Shown: positions 11,640-22,683 of the stretch, one piece after another
How positions within the stretch are numbered: the stretch's first letter is position 1
Layout of the letters: each line of letters begins with the position of its first letter
Origin: Anthoceros angustus
Lineage: Eukaryota; Streptophyta; Anthocerotopsida; Anthocerotales; Anthocerotaceae
Direction of reading: 5' to 3'
Length of the DNA stretch: 64,000 nt
Assembly: GCA_010909165.1 (NCBI GenBank)
Contig: MU008159.1
Span: forward strand, 992,001-1,056,000
Program-made: the position numbers and the translations under genes
The notes under the pieces: model-generated
Databases searched by the model: none
The model's input: the letters and a program-made list of their open reading frames with translations, nothing else
What the model was told of the DNA's origin: nothing

Positions 11640-12760
11640 CACAAGGAAGTCATAATCTTGAAGTATCATGGCCCGTGAGCGACCCACTCAATTTTGTGTT
11701 AGTCATCGCCATTTCAATGGGCGATGATCGATCTAACAAGCTGACCATACAAATATGGGAGTAGCAGCCCAAGCAGTAGAGGCACTCCCCTCATAGCTGT
11801 AATTGGCCTCCGCTCGGTTATTACTCCTCGAGGCATAAGCGATCACGCTCCTTGCCCTGCTCATCCTCTTGTGCAAGCACGCCCAAGTCCCAGACGGCTC
11901 AATCGGTGTGTAACACAAATGGCTTGCTAAAATCGGCCTAGCCATGGTAGTGACCTGGTCAATTGCTCCTTCAACATGTCAAAAGCTTGCTGCGCCAACT
12001 CTCCATGCCCATTCCACGTCTTTCCTCAACATGTCATTCAAGGGTTTTACAATTCTGAAATTGCATGTAAACCTATAATAGTTGCATAACCCAAGAAAGG
12101 CGCAAGGCGACACGTTGGTGGGCTCCTTCACTGCGGATAGCCTGTACCTTGGCTGAGTGGGGCATCACCCGTTAGGCGATTACGTGACCTAAATATGCCA
12201 CGTGTTCATTCCAAATTCACATTTGGACGGGTGACATGTGAGCTCTGCCTTCCTTAGCCTCTGGAACAGCTCCTCTAAGTGTGCCGGTGATCCTCAAAGG
12301 CGTCTTGTGAACCCGGCCACGTCGATAGCACAACAAGTTGGCACATCCGGTAAAACGGATCCATCACCTGAAAAGTGGCGGGTGCGTTCTTGAACCGAAT
12401 GGCATCACCAGCCATTCCACAGCTATTGGGACCCGTGAAGCGGTCTTCTTGATGTCCTCTTACGCAGCGGGAATCGTTAAAACCACGAAGGTCCAAAGTA
12501 GAGAAGAAGGCAGGCGCCAATCTTTGTCAAATATCTCCTCCCGGCATTGGGTACCGATCCTGCGGTGACGGCATTGATGGGACGATAGTCCCCACACATC
12601 CGTTCTCCGTCCACGCCTTGGGCATCCTTCTTTAAGCGGCATGACGATTCTTTGCGGCATAATCGGCTTTGGATAGCGGATAAGCCACCTTCAAGAAGCT
12701 CACGACACCTAGCATCGACCATCTCCCTCCGTCTTGCTCAACAGCGCGGGTAGATGGGCT
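11640..12760 (-). pseudogene. Gypsy element G2: RT and RNase H remnant, copy 1
   Basis: Read on the minus strand, the region gives an RT N-terminal block with MCGDYRPIN near 12,580-12,600. Next come FFSTLDLR near 12,490-12,515 (with the LDL Asp that is catalytic motif A in gypsy RTs), a block containing NAPATFQ near 12,370, HLEELFQRLRKAEL near 12,250-12,290, and RNase H residues VIAYASRSNNRAEANYS near 11,800-11,850. A clear YxDD motif C is missing: the expected place near 12,330 reads AIDVAGFT. Several frameshifts and stops separate the blocks. It would copy element RNA in a virus-like particle, but this copy cannot. The 44.5-kb repeat is the same. Confidence 0.7.
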
Positions 12761-15299
12761 CACTGCTGTCGAGTTGATCCATCTGATCACATTGCGGTGA
12801 GGTCCTTCATGGTAAAAGGCAAAGCGATCCGATACTTGAGCGAGAGTGTGGATGCGTGTCTTACGCCCATCTCGATCCATCCCCATGCCACGGAAAGTCT
12901 CGGCATTTAGCTTAGGCTTTGCGGGACTGGATCATCTAAGCGCTCTCTGGCTGGTGGAGGCGGAAAAAGCACTGAGGGCGCCACGGACTGCTCCACCCCC
13001 GCATCCGGCCGGAAGGCATGTATGCATATCCGAGAAAGGAGATGAAGCTGCGTCATTTGGACACATCTTGTGATGGGCTCGTACCATGGCTAAGCGGCGT
13101 GGGTGAAAAGCCAAGCACGGACTCACTAACCACGTGAGTGCGTGAACATCCATGGCTGCCTAGAGCGCTTCTTGTTGGTGGTGTAACCGTAGGGCTGGCA
13201 TGGGAATGGTGAAAGCCCATAATGCGTTCGCTCCGGCCACAGTGGGTTCCTCCCAGCTGCTGCGTGTTGGTGTTCAGCGGCATCCCTCGACCACATGGCG
13301 AATGAACACGGAAAGCTAACCCGGTGGGCGAGGTGGCAGTGTGTTGGTTTTGAACCAAGGCGCCGCGCTCATGGCGGTAACAAGCGGGGCTGGTGATGAT
13401 CCTCCGGCCGATTGGTTGAGGCGGGTCCACATGTGTGCCACGCAAAGCGGTCTGCGAGGCGAGGACCAAGTTGGTCCGATAATTCCTCGGTGAGCAAAGC
13501 GCCCACACAGGGCCGCATCTAACGATGGGAGGCCCGGCATAATCTTGAACCACCATGTCTGTTGCACATGTGCTCTGTGTCAAATTGGTGTATTCTCAAG
13601 GAGGTAAGCACATGGTTGTATTCTTGAGCCCATGTGAGGACTGATGTAGATCCTGAGCATTACTGCATCTTGTAGACCGCTCCATGCCCGGCTTGGGAGA
13701 ACCACAGCATTCCCCGGCAATCACCATATCCACATTTCCCAAGGCACAGAATGTGGCCTTCTTGAATGTAACGGACATCCTGCGGTAGGCGGTGAAAGCA
13801 CGTGATAGGCCTCCAAGGGCGATTCTTTGTGGAAAACGCTCATGCAGCCCTTGCGGCTGAACTCTGCGATCTGGCGTCTTTGTGACATCATTGTCACAAT
13901 ACGTGTCAGTATGGACGATCATCAAGAGAGCCTCCGGCCCGATCAGATCCCGCCAAAGAGTTCTACCACCGTGTCCCAGACGATGGCGCCCATGTAATCA
14001 CATTGTGATCGGCACTCGATCTTGAGGTGGTTAACACTGAATCAACAAGTGCATCACTGCTTTTTCTCCATCTTTTGCATAGCGTGAGCTGCTCGGATGA
14101 TCGGGTTGTGCAAGGGCATGTTGCAACTGTGAGATCCATGGACGGAATGGCGTCATCGACTTCAAGATTGTGCATCTTGGCTGGTTAGCATCTTGGACTA
14201 GCTTCATTGCGAGACGGCTCCTTGCTAGCATGGCACACTAACGTGGCGATCTCTGTGGCCTGCTTGCCGTACAAGTCAAGGAATATGTGCTACGCCGTCC
14301 TCCTGCGCGGTCGGAGATGAAACTGCTCAGTCAATTATCCACTCGCCGGTGGGAAAGAAACTCCTGTCCTAGCGGTCGTAGTTTGTGGCCGTGGTCACCA
14401 AGCACGAGACATGGTCATGGCATCCGATGAGCACGGATTCAATGTGATGTGCACTCAAGTCTCGCCACACAGGCTCCACCCCGGAGGTCGGATGTTCCAT
14501 GGGGATTTGAAGTGCTTCTCACTGCAAACCAAGCCGTCTTTGACACCTTTATAATGAGGTGCGCGATGTCCAAAACACCACCACAGGTGCCACGTGATGA
14601 CCCGTCCCTCGGTTGTCTACCAACGTTACTCACTCGCATTCGCACTGTTGGTAAATTTGGATGCGTGGATGCTCCAGCGACCTGTTGGAAATTCATCATG
14701 CGGGTCATTTGCAATGGAAGGCATCACGGGCTCGGCTGAATTACTAACGGTGATCCGGAAAGGAACAAGTCCCCGGACCCAAATCTCCCGGCACATGAGC
14801 AGCGGGCTGACTTCACGTATGCGGCGATTCTTTGAGACGTTCCTCGTCATGCCCATGTCTGCAAGGACATTAATGGTGCCTGCAACAACCGTCTTTGTTG
14901 CTCATGTGTGACCAAAGGGGCATCATGTACAATTGCCCTAAAGCGGGCTGCCTCATCTCTGCATTGGCTCTGTCTTGTCACCGGAGTGAAGATGTATCCT
15001 TGTGGGATGGCGGTTCAGTGCAAGGGCATAAAGGATTGAGGCATTCTGCCCTTGCTCCTCGCACAGTGATGGGCCTGCATTTGCTAACACGATGTCAGCG
15101 GCAAGATTAATGGCATGCCCAACCCATGTAGCGGCACATCTTCCCTTAGCTTGTCACGAGGCAGAGCTACTCATCAACACCTCATGTGGGTGTCCATAAT
15201 CTTCTCCATTGTTTCATCGAACCCATCTGCTGCAGCTTAGCTCCACCAGCTTTCGAGGCTGGTTGTGGCGTGCCACTGTCTTGCCAAGGCGTACCGTGG
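12761..15299 (-). other. Unassigned part of G2 between gag and RT, copy 1
   Basis: It lies between the minus-strand RT and the zinc knuckle, where a gypsy element carries protease and the gag-pol linker. Minus ORFs of 70-176 codons exist (for example 13,053-13,583), but I find no DTG/DSG protease motif and no other signature. The longest may be frame shadows. Confidence 0.35.
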
Positions 15300-16131
15300 C
15301 CTCGGCGTCATCTTGTCGCGTTCGCAACCTTGGCTTCGCTTTCTCCCTCATTGCTTGCTCTTAGAGTCCCAGTGCGGGGTTGCTCCTGTCTTGATGCTAT
15401 TGTAGCATCTCCGGTGATCTCGTATCTCCTCTCGGGGTGAAGTTGAAAGCACACGGTGCTCACATGACCATTCTTTTGACAATGAGTGCAAAGAGGCCTT
15501 AGGTGGGCACTTGCAATTCGGTGAGATGTGCTCGGGCGCCACAATGGTTGCACATGGTGTGTATGGCAGCTACTCCCTGTTATTGCTCCCGCCTTGGGGC
15601 TTAGCTGGTGTAGTCCTTGAAGAAGTTCCCCGTGACACCTTGCTTGAAAACATGCCTTGATAATGGTGGAAGGCCTTGGAATGCTTGGAGATCAGTATAT
15701 GCTTTTCATCCACTCAAAATTTCTTGAGGAATTTCTCCATTGCTTCTTGAGTGCAGCAGCATGCCGGTCCCATCTCGCAGCTTTTGCGACCTACGGAAAC
15801 ACATCGGGTCTCCCTTTCCGTGCAAAGCTTGCCCGCAATCTTCTCGGGAGTCTTGAGTGGAAAAGCCTTCTCGAGGATCTTCATGAACTCTTCCACAGGT
15901 TGGCATATTTGGGGTGTGTGTAGATTCATCAATCCCTGCGTCATGTCCTCTGTGGCCGTGAGAGGAGGCATCACGGTGGGTGGCGGCACAAATGGCGGCG
16001 ATTACTGCAGATATGGCTGCTGGTGGGCTGTCACTTGACCCGACTTGGCATTGAGGCCATCTGCGGTGCCCTTGGAATAATGGATTGGAGGCGGCCGTAG
16101 TTGAGGTCGGCTCCGCTTGGGCTTCATACAA
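15300..16131 (-). pseudogene. Gypsy element G2: gag remnant with zinc knuckle, copy 1
   Basis: Minus-strand residues CTHCQKNGHVSTVC (15,449-15,490) form a retroviral-type CCHC knuckle, C-x2-C-x4-H-x4-C, the RNA-binding module at the C-terminus of gag. Upstream on the same strand (15,706-16,131) are gag-sized ORFs with an acidic/basic helical composition. They lie in two frames, so the gene is broken. The knuckle precedes the RT by ~2.9 kb in the correct order for a minus-strand gypsy element. The start of gag is not identifiable. Confidence 0.6.
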
Positions 16132-17289
16132 ATCCAGGCCTCATCGACCATGTATCGTATTGTTCGAACATGTAGAGGTGGTTATCGCAGCCCCATGTTT
16201 GAACTTGACCCTACTAATTGCCTCATTGACTCAGCCTAAAATCCCTCAACGATTGTGTTCTGCCAGAATTTCTCACCGCCATTTGGCCCTCCTTCCATCG
16301 TGTCGGAATCACCGGACGGGTCCTCTTGCCACAGGTCTTACATGATAAATGCGGGGTGACGAGCCACGGAAAGGCCTAATCCCGCCCTCCGGTGCACTCC
16401 CACCCGGCACCCCCTGCTCCTCCTTATCAGTCACCAGGTGTAAGTGGGGACCAGCTAACCCTAACTGGTGCAAAGGATCCTTGTCCGGGCTCTGTTACTG
16501 CTGGTAGGTCCTCTAAGGACAAATCTTGGCCGTGGTGCCCTTCTCCTTCTCACGAAAACCACAGGCTGGCACGTCCCTCGTTCAAAGCGATGCAGTGGGC
16601 TATCTCCCTCTTCACCGGTGGCATGCCCCATGTAAACGCCGGTGAGTCAAGGAAGCCAGCATCAATTGTCGGTGCGGAGGAAAACCTTAGCTGCGAGAAT
16701 CGATGTGAAACACAAACACACGCCAATCTTGCAACTCGGATCCTCCTCTGACCTCAAGCTTTTTTAGATGCCTCACTCACACGAGAATCCTCAGCCTGTT
16801 CAGCGACTCACTCCTCGTGCTCGTGCTGTACAAGACCCAGCACCTACCCGCAGAAGTGTTGGCGCACATAGCCAAATTCCCCAACTAAAACCCTTAGTGA
16901 TCAACTTCTCCCGGGCATTCAGTCCACTGTTTCTCACTCGAAAGTAGACAAAAATGATACCAACGGATTCGTCTCAGAGGCAAACAAGATGGTATGCAAA
17001 TTGAAAGCAGCCGACTCGTGTGGCGATCGCTATGAGCTCACGGACGGCCGTGGAAACTTGCAGTTGAGACATGGGAGGACTCAAAAATTATGAGAGGGCC
17101 TTGAGTTGTGCGGCTGCACACCTGGCTGGCACAGAAAATCCCCGCACCCAGTAGTAAAACCCAACAAGTCCTGCGGCAATCGACCATGCGAAACCCTAGC
17201 AAAATGCACACCACGTCAAGCCCATAGCGGGGTCAAGCTGCGAGCCGTAAGTGCAGACTCCTCCATGCTCCAGGCCAAGGCAGAATCAA
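16132..17289. other. No recognised gene
   Basis: Contains a 119-codon plus ORF (16,392-16,751) and a 56-codon Pro/Arg-rich plus ORF from 16,769. Neither has a motif I recognise. It could hold the 5' end of G2 (minus strand) or linker DNA. Repeated at 48,999-50,156. Confidence 0.3.
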
Positions 17290-17760
17290 GTTGAATGCTT
17301 CTCGAGCGATTGTAAAGTAAATGCACCGGCGCTCACATGTCTTGATGCTCACTTCCGATTCGAGAAAATTAAAGGCTGCCCTACGGGCTGCCTTGATAAG
17401 TCCCATGAACACGCACATTACACACATTGCCACAATCTTTGAGCACACACAATAGTCTTTGCATTCTGACCTAGAAATTCGACAACAACAAAATTGCGTG
17501 TTCGGCTAGCGTTCCTCCTAGGGACTTGACAAGCCTTCCAGCCGCCTTGGTCTTGTGCTCCGCAACCACCTTGCGTCTGATACGATGGGCACCACACTCT
17601 TGGTGCGGCATCCTCTTGGATTGGAGTGATCATGTCGCTTTCTCCCACCGGTGTGAGAGGAGACTGGCCCAAGCTTGGCCATTTTGCGGGTTATTTCCGA
17701 CTTTCTGTTTAAGGGCATTTAGTAATTATCGGTGTCTAAACTAACAAAACCTACTTGCTA
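17290..17760. repeat. Diverged third copy of the 2.35-kb/42.2-kb segment
   Basis: 17,330-17,750 aligns with 42,180-42,640 and, in part, with 2,352-2,730. The differences are small indels, such as loss of short blocks around CTG and CAG sites near 17,535-17,590. It leads directly into the G3 gag remnant. Confidence 0.55.
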
Positions 17761-17786
17761 AGCCCTAGCTTAGAGTTAGTTCTAGC

Positions 17787-18208
17787 ATGATTTCCGTCAT
17801 GCTCGACAATGTCAACATCTGGAACTTTGCGGGAGTATGTAGTGAGTTTAGCTCTATTGTCTTGCAATGTCCGGAGATGCATGAGCGGGACAAACTCCAC
17901 AAGTTTATCAGCCTTAAGAGATGGGCTCAAAATAGGATAGCTTTGACTAATCCTCAAAGCGTTGCAAGAGGTATGGCGGCGGCGGATGCCATACCGGATA
18001 TGTTTATTCAAGAGGCACCGGTATCAAGAGGAAGATATCCTAGGTCTCGGGGTAGATCTAGAGGGAGGAGAGCTACCACCACAATAGTGGAACCAATGAG
18101 ACTCTTGGCGAGGCCGAGCTAGAGGAGATAAGTCGTGGAAGATGAGTGCCTAGCTCGGTGTGTGTTACGATTGCGGAAAGGACACTTTGCTAGGAATTGT
18201 CCACATGT
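17787..18208 (+). pseudogene. Gypsy element G3: gag C-terminus and zinc knuckle
   Basis: An open frame of 111 codons (17,787-18,122) has gag-like residues LKRWAQNRIALTNPQSVA and an Arg/Gly-rich stretch (RGRYPRSRGRSRGRR), the common prelude to the gag zinc knuckle. The knuckle follows at 18,163-18,200: CYDC, then GHFARNC in a different frame. Four bases appear to be missing in between, so C-x2-C-x4-H-x4-C is broken. Only this copy continues into the knuckle; its repeat at 50,654-50,989 joins other DNA at 51,018. Gag would package element RNA. Confidence 0.65.
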
Positions 18209-18359
18209 TGGAGCTCCCAACTTGAATTTGCTTCGCCAATCCACTGTTCCAAGAGCCGGATTCAAGAACTTCGAGGAGCCCGGTGATGCCGGGGCCACAT
18301 GTTGTGAAGACATGTGGTGAGTCATCTAGTGTCAAGGATGACACTATAATGAGGAAAGG

Positions 18360-18806
18360 TGGAGATCTCATGTATATATGTGGGAAGATGAATGGCTTAG
18401 ATGTAGAGTTGTTGTTGGATTCTGCACCCACAATTTTATAACTCCTAGTAAGGCAAGAGAGCTTGGTCTTGAATGGGAAACTTCACGCCATATGGAATCA
18501 AGCAAGCTAAAGGGACTCTGCAATTTGTGAATTGCATGGAGTAAAAGCAAGTTGAAGCATGGCAAGGAAATGTGAGTTTCACAGTCGTCGAAATGGATGA
18601 CCATGATATCATCTTAGGCCTGGAGTGGATGAGATCCAATGAAGTATATATGGATGTTAAGTCTCGCACTATTGAGATATCCAGGAAGCACAAGGTGAGT
18701 TGTGCTAGTGTTAGCCAGAAGAACACGATATCTTTCGAAGGGGGTGAATATTCACGAAGAGGGTTTTGTGACATATATCTTCTGAAGGGGGTTTCACATG
18801 GGTCTT
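18360..18806 (+). pseudogene. Gypsy element G3: aspartic protease remnant
   Basis: Around 18,412-18,450 a degenerate LLLDS motif is followed, out of frame, by THNFITP-like codons; this is the active-site loop of the plant gypsy protease family. The frame 18,572-18,808 carries HDIILGLEWM, the typical second conserved block (hydrophobic-hydrophobic-G-x-x-W). A deletion at the active-site Asp-Ser-Gly breaks the gene. Position just after the gag knuckle fits gag-PR-RT order; RT of the same family is probably at 25.8 kb, beyond a LINE. Confidence 0.6.
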
Positions 18807-19990
18807 GAACTGGTGGTTTTTGAGGTATGAATGAATATAAGGAGAAAAGAAGGGTGGAAATTCACGTGAACCCGGTGATACAAGGTCCATTTCATGCCGG
18901 TGAAGGGTTATGGTGCAAGAGGTAACCCTATTTGGGGTGCATTTAAGACCCATGACAAGGGCCATTCTTTGGGTCCTGCGGGTCTTTCTCAACAACCCTA
19001 AAGATTCGTAAAAAACACGGTGATCAAAATTGGATGAGAGCGAACCGATGGGGAGCAAAGCATGTCGAGGAGTAGGGCGCCGGCGGCGCCTTTTCCCATT
19101 GCGATGATGCCTTGCGAGAGTAGCGAGCCCATAGCGGGATGTGTGTACAAAAGACTTTGGGTGTGGGGTGGGTGGGTGGCGCACACCCTCAATTGTGCCC
19201 ATAAATATAATCACATGGTTCGATCCACGTGCAATCGATGAATGAAGAAAAGTGTGGGGCGGTTCCGCCAACATATCGCGCGAAAAACATGCAGAGCTCA
19301 TCGTGTGTTACTGTTAGTATGCAATGCGAGCCAACTACCTCCCCACATGTCGCATGTAATGGAAAAAGGCTTGAACATTGGAAGTTATTAAGCATGGGAA
19401 GTCTACGGCACCACAGAGAGCACAACCAAATTCCTATCATGGGCCTAGACTCTTTTGAAATATATCTGCGCTTGGAAATGTGCACTCCAAACTACGAGAA
19501 TTGAGCTTCACGCATAACCTCACCAATTGCCCGTTGAAGATGACCTAACATTCGGAGGGTTTCCTACTCTTACGGACTCCACGCCATCATCTTCGTTGGG
19601 CACGGCATCATGACCATCATCTTCACTATCCTCGGTGGCACTTTGACTCGCTGGTTGAATAAAGCCTCAATTCAATTAAGTTATTCTTGATTGCCTTCTT
19701 ATCCACAGTACAAATGTTTCCCGTCAAGTTGAACTCATAATAGAGGATGACCGTTTGGTGAACAAAAACCTCTACTTACACGATCTATTTCTGACAGTCT
19801 CAAAAGTAATGCTATGCTTCACGTTTTGGCGGGTGAACATGCCCATATATTCTTGAGAACAGCGCACATAGTACTGATCTGAATGAATGAATGAAAATAG
19901 GTCCATAGGTGTTTTGAAAATGTGTGCAACCATGGCATGAGAGGAGTTTCAATATACACATCCATAAAGAAGCACTGGCCGAGGCCCTTC
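18807..19990. other. No recognised gene
   Basis: ORFs exist on both strands (18,711-19,301 minus, 196 codons; 19,229-19,504 plus, 91 codons), but none has a motif, and the composition does not favour one strand. It may be the non-coding part of G3 or an unrelated insertion. Confidence 0.3.
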
Positions 19991-19997
19991 CCAACAA

Positions 19998-20102
19998 GCC
20001 TTGTACATGGGCGGCCGGCCCCTAACAAGCCTTGTACATGGGCGTGGCGGCCCTTCCCTTGTACATGGGCGCCCGGCCTTAAGCCTTGTACATGGGCTGC
20101 CA
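19998..20102. repeat. Short array of CCTTGTACATGGGC
   Basis: Four copies of CTTGTACATGGGC separated by GC-rich spacers (CGGCCGGCC, CGTGGCGGCC, CGCCCGGCC) within ~105 bp. The core GTAC is palindromic. Spacing is irregular (about 37, 31 and 31 bp). Confidence 0.7.
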
Positions 20103-20586
20103 TTGATAAAATAAATAATTAGTGCTTCTAATGTGTTTCAACCTAGGATAGTTACTCAAGTGGTTTGGCTCAATTGGCGGGAGGCGGAGGCGGAGTGAGT
20201 GCGTGTAGGAGTGCGGGCCGGAGGCGGAGGCCCAGGCCGGAGGTGCAGGCGGGCGGTGGGGAGGCAGTGCAGGGGAGGCAGGCAGTGCAGTGTGTGCGGC
20301 GTAGGGTGCAGGCCAGGCGGAGTGCAGGCGGGGCGGTGAGGCGTGTCGCTCACAGGCCAGGCGTCTGGAGGATTGATCAGCCTTGGTTTCGGCGCCCGTC
20401 TTGCCAAGTTGGGCGGGCCAGCGTGGTGTGTGGGGGTTCTTTTAGGTCCCTACGGGGTTTTTCGGCCTTGAGGGCTCTTGCCCCGGGTCTTGTAATAACT
20501 GCAGGCCAAAGTGCAGTAATTGGGCAACGCTTATGGCGCGCTAATCTCTCTTTCGGTGTTCTACTACGGTATTTTGTGGCGGTAAT

Positions 20587-21034
20587 GGCTCCGGATGGCC
20601 TTAAAGCGTCCTCTCTTGAATCTAAGGTGCAATATGACATGGCAGATCTGTTCTCCAGGGTTCATAGTCTTGAGGCAGGTGACTCTCGTTTTGGAGGACA
20701 AATACTTTCTTTCATGGAGTCTGTTACTATCTTGGAGGCTAGACTCGAAGATTTCTCTGCCAAGCACTCGGATCTATCTGATAGGTTTGAGGCCCTCCAG
20801 ACAGCCAATGATTCCCTCCTCAATGAATTACGGCAAACACAGGCTGATGTTTTGAGCCTTCAGAATGGGAACACCTTATTGCGAGACTTCTCTAGACACT
20901 TTCGCATGGATATGGCCCACATCGATCTTGAGACATCTCTTAAGGAGCTCAGGAAGATTTACGGCGAGGCTAATATGATCTCTAAGCACGTTGGTGACCA
21001 CAATTCCACACTCTACTCCGGCTACCACGTTTGA
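20587..21034 (+). CDS. Coiled-coil ORF of the LINE (ORF1-like)
   Basis: A frame is open from 20,165 to 21,034 (289 codons). Its first ~135 codons are Arg/Gly-rich low complexity read from the GGCGGAGG repeats and are probably not protein. The likely coding part begins at the in-frame ATG near 20,585 and runs ~150 residues with heptad-like spacing of Leu and polar residues (LSDRFEALQTANDSLLNELR, LSLQNGNTLL). This composition suits a coiled coil such as LINE ORF1 proteins use to trimerise on RNA. No RRM or zinc knuckle is visible. The end at 21,034 may be a frameshift, since similar residues continue to ~21,150 in another frame. Confidence 0.45.
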
Positions 21035-21559
21035 CCTACGGCCTTTTGGAGAAGGTTGAAATTATTGAAGACAAATTAACTTCTATCCGTCTTGGCATGT
21101 CCAAGAATGATGAGGTTATTCAAGAATTGCGGGATAGGCCCCTTGCCTCGACCCGATCTTTTTGCCCGTCACGGAACTACGCCATTCACGCTACCATTTG
21201 AGTCGCGATCGCGATAGCGATCTCGAAACCTCCGTATTACGGGGATATCGGGAACTACTCCGAAGTGTCTGTAAGGGGTTTTGGTGATGTTATCAAGGTC
21301 GATGTTCGGTTCCAACACGCTTGGAGAGTGGGTAAGGACCATTCTCGATCCCCACTTATATTGTCGTTTTTACTCTTGAGGGCAGTTGCGTGTGTTACGT
21401 GCGCACAAACTTGAAAGGCCAAGATATATTTGTCAACCACGACCTTACTCCTCTCAATGGGAGCAAAGAGCAATTGTTGCTTGGTAGCAAAATCGGAGGG
21501 TATGGTGGCTTATTTCATTGATGTGACCTAGTTATACGGGAACCCAAGGCGCGCGCATG
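21035..21559 (+). other. LINE spacer with short coiled-coil continuation
   Basis: From 21,037 to about 21,150 another frame continues the helical pattern (GLLEKVEIIEDKLTSIRLGM). After that I see no open frame above 70 codons on the plus strand and no motif. Confidence 0.35.
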
Positions 21560-22200
21560 TCCGTAGGGATGCGGGCCGTGATGGCATCCTCCGCACGGCT
21601 TCTTGGAATTACAGCGGATCTATCAATCTACACCACAGGCGGAATGCTTGATCTCCTCACGGGCGGGATTGCGGGATATTGTGTTCTATCGAGACTCATG
21701 AGCATCATACCCGCCCCAGGCGTTCTCCGGATATTCATGTTTTCTACCTTTAGACACCATGTCTCCAGCTCTCCCAAGGCTTTGATTGCTTGCTTTATTT
21801 TGAGTCCTTGACTCCTTTTATCTCCTTATTCGTCATGAGCTTAGCTCATCCTCTGGGTTCAATTCTGTGCTCTTTTCTCTTCTCACCGTGACTTATATGT
21901 TGGCGTCATACTTCCTCCAAGGTCCTCCAAATATGCTCGGTAATCCATATGCGGATCTCTCGAGTCCATCTCGAGTTTTCCCCTATTGATATTCTTCTCG
22001 TTGGGGACTTCAACGCTTGGACCCAGTCAACAATTGCTATCTATGATTCCTTGGATTTCGACAAAATTTCTTGGATCACGACCTCGGGCTCGATCGGTCT
22101 TCTCGATACCCATCCACTAAATTCCTATGGTGTTGCCCTTTTCGTCTTGAATCCCACAACATGGTCATTTTCAGGACTCCCGTTGGTAGGACAGTAATTC
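21560..22200 (+). pseudogene. LINE endonuclease remnant
   Basis: The frame 21,949-22,197 contains LLVGDFNAW, the GDFNA block of apurinic-type (exonuclease-endonuclease-phosphatase) LINE endonucleases, which nick target DNA to prime reverse transcription. Residues WITTSGSIGLLDTHPLN after it fit the next part of the fold. The N-terminal part, with the catalytic Glu, and the C-terminal SDH block are not recognisable. Confidence 0.55.
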
Positions 22201-22683
22201 TTTCTTGAGATGGTTCCTCTTCTAGCGGGTTGGATTATGTTATTCGGCCTTCTCGCGTATTTCTAGGCTCTGGACTCTGGACTCCACATGTTTTGGAGTC
22301 GACCATCTTCTTGATTGTTTTGATCTTTGTTCCTCCTCCCCCCTCGGGATCCCCTCCCCTCCTTGTCTCTCCACAGATTCACCTTTCCACAAGACCTTGT
22401 ACCCCAATTTTCCGCTTGCTCCGCTCCTCCTTGCTTCCATTCCCCCCCCACCTCCCTTTTCTTGCCTTGTTGCCGCCTCTGCTGTTCTAACCTCTGCCGC
22501 TCCACTTTTCCTTTCAAATTTTGCCATCCTCCCGTGCAAACCAACCCCGCCATCCACGGTTTGATGCGGATTGTAGCGCATGCGCTCTCAATTGCATCTC
22601 ACTTTGCGCCAACTTAATCTCCTCCCGGATCCCATCATTCCGCTCTTTACAAAGCCCTCAAGCCTTACAAAGCCTTCATCTCC

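Larger units (their letters stand above)
11213..18153. repeat. 6.94-kb direct repeat, copy 1 (source-Y tract 7)
   Basis: Matches 44,075-51,018. The offset rises from 32,861 to 32,867 through six one-base steps. Each step is a longer homopolymer in copy 2, near 11,275, 12,306, 12,520, 13,037, 14,354 and 14,744. Every ORF I compared between steps is identical. The copies part at 18,153/51,018. Confidence 0.85.

Noticed and set aside
13053-13583. 176-codon minus ORF (copy at 45,918-46,448) as an independent gene
   Set aside because: It lies inside G2 in the gag-pol linker region, has no recognised domain, and an overlapping 83-codon frame is equally open. I left it as unassigned element sequence.
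20165-20570. Arg/Gly-rich N-terminus of the 289-codon frame as real protein
   Set aside because: It is read from GGCGGAGG-type low-complexity DNA, and the other strand is open too. The credible protein starts near 20,585.
22240-22581. Minus-strand Arg/Gly/Glu-rich ORFs opposite the LINE
   Set aside because: They are the complement of a C/T-rich coding stretch on the plus strand and show no motif.
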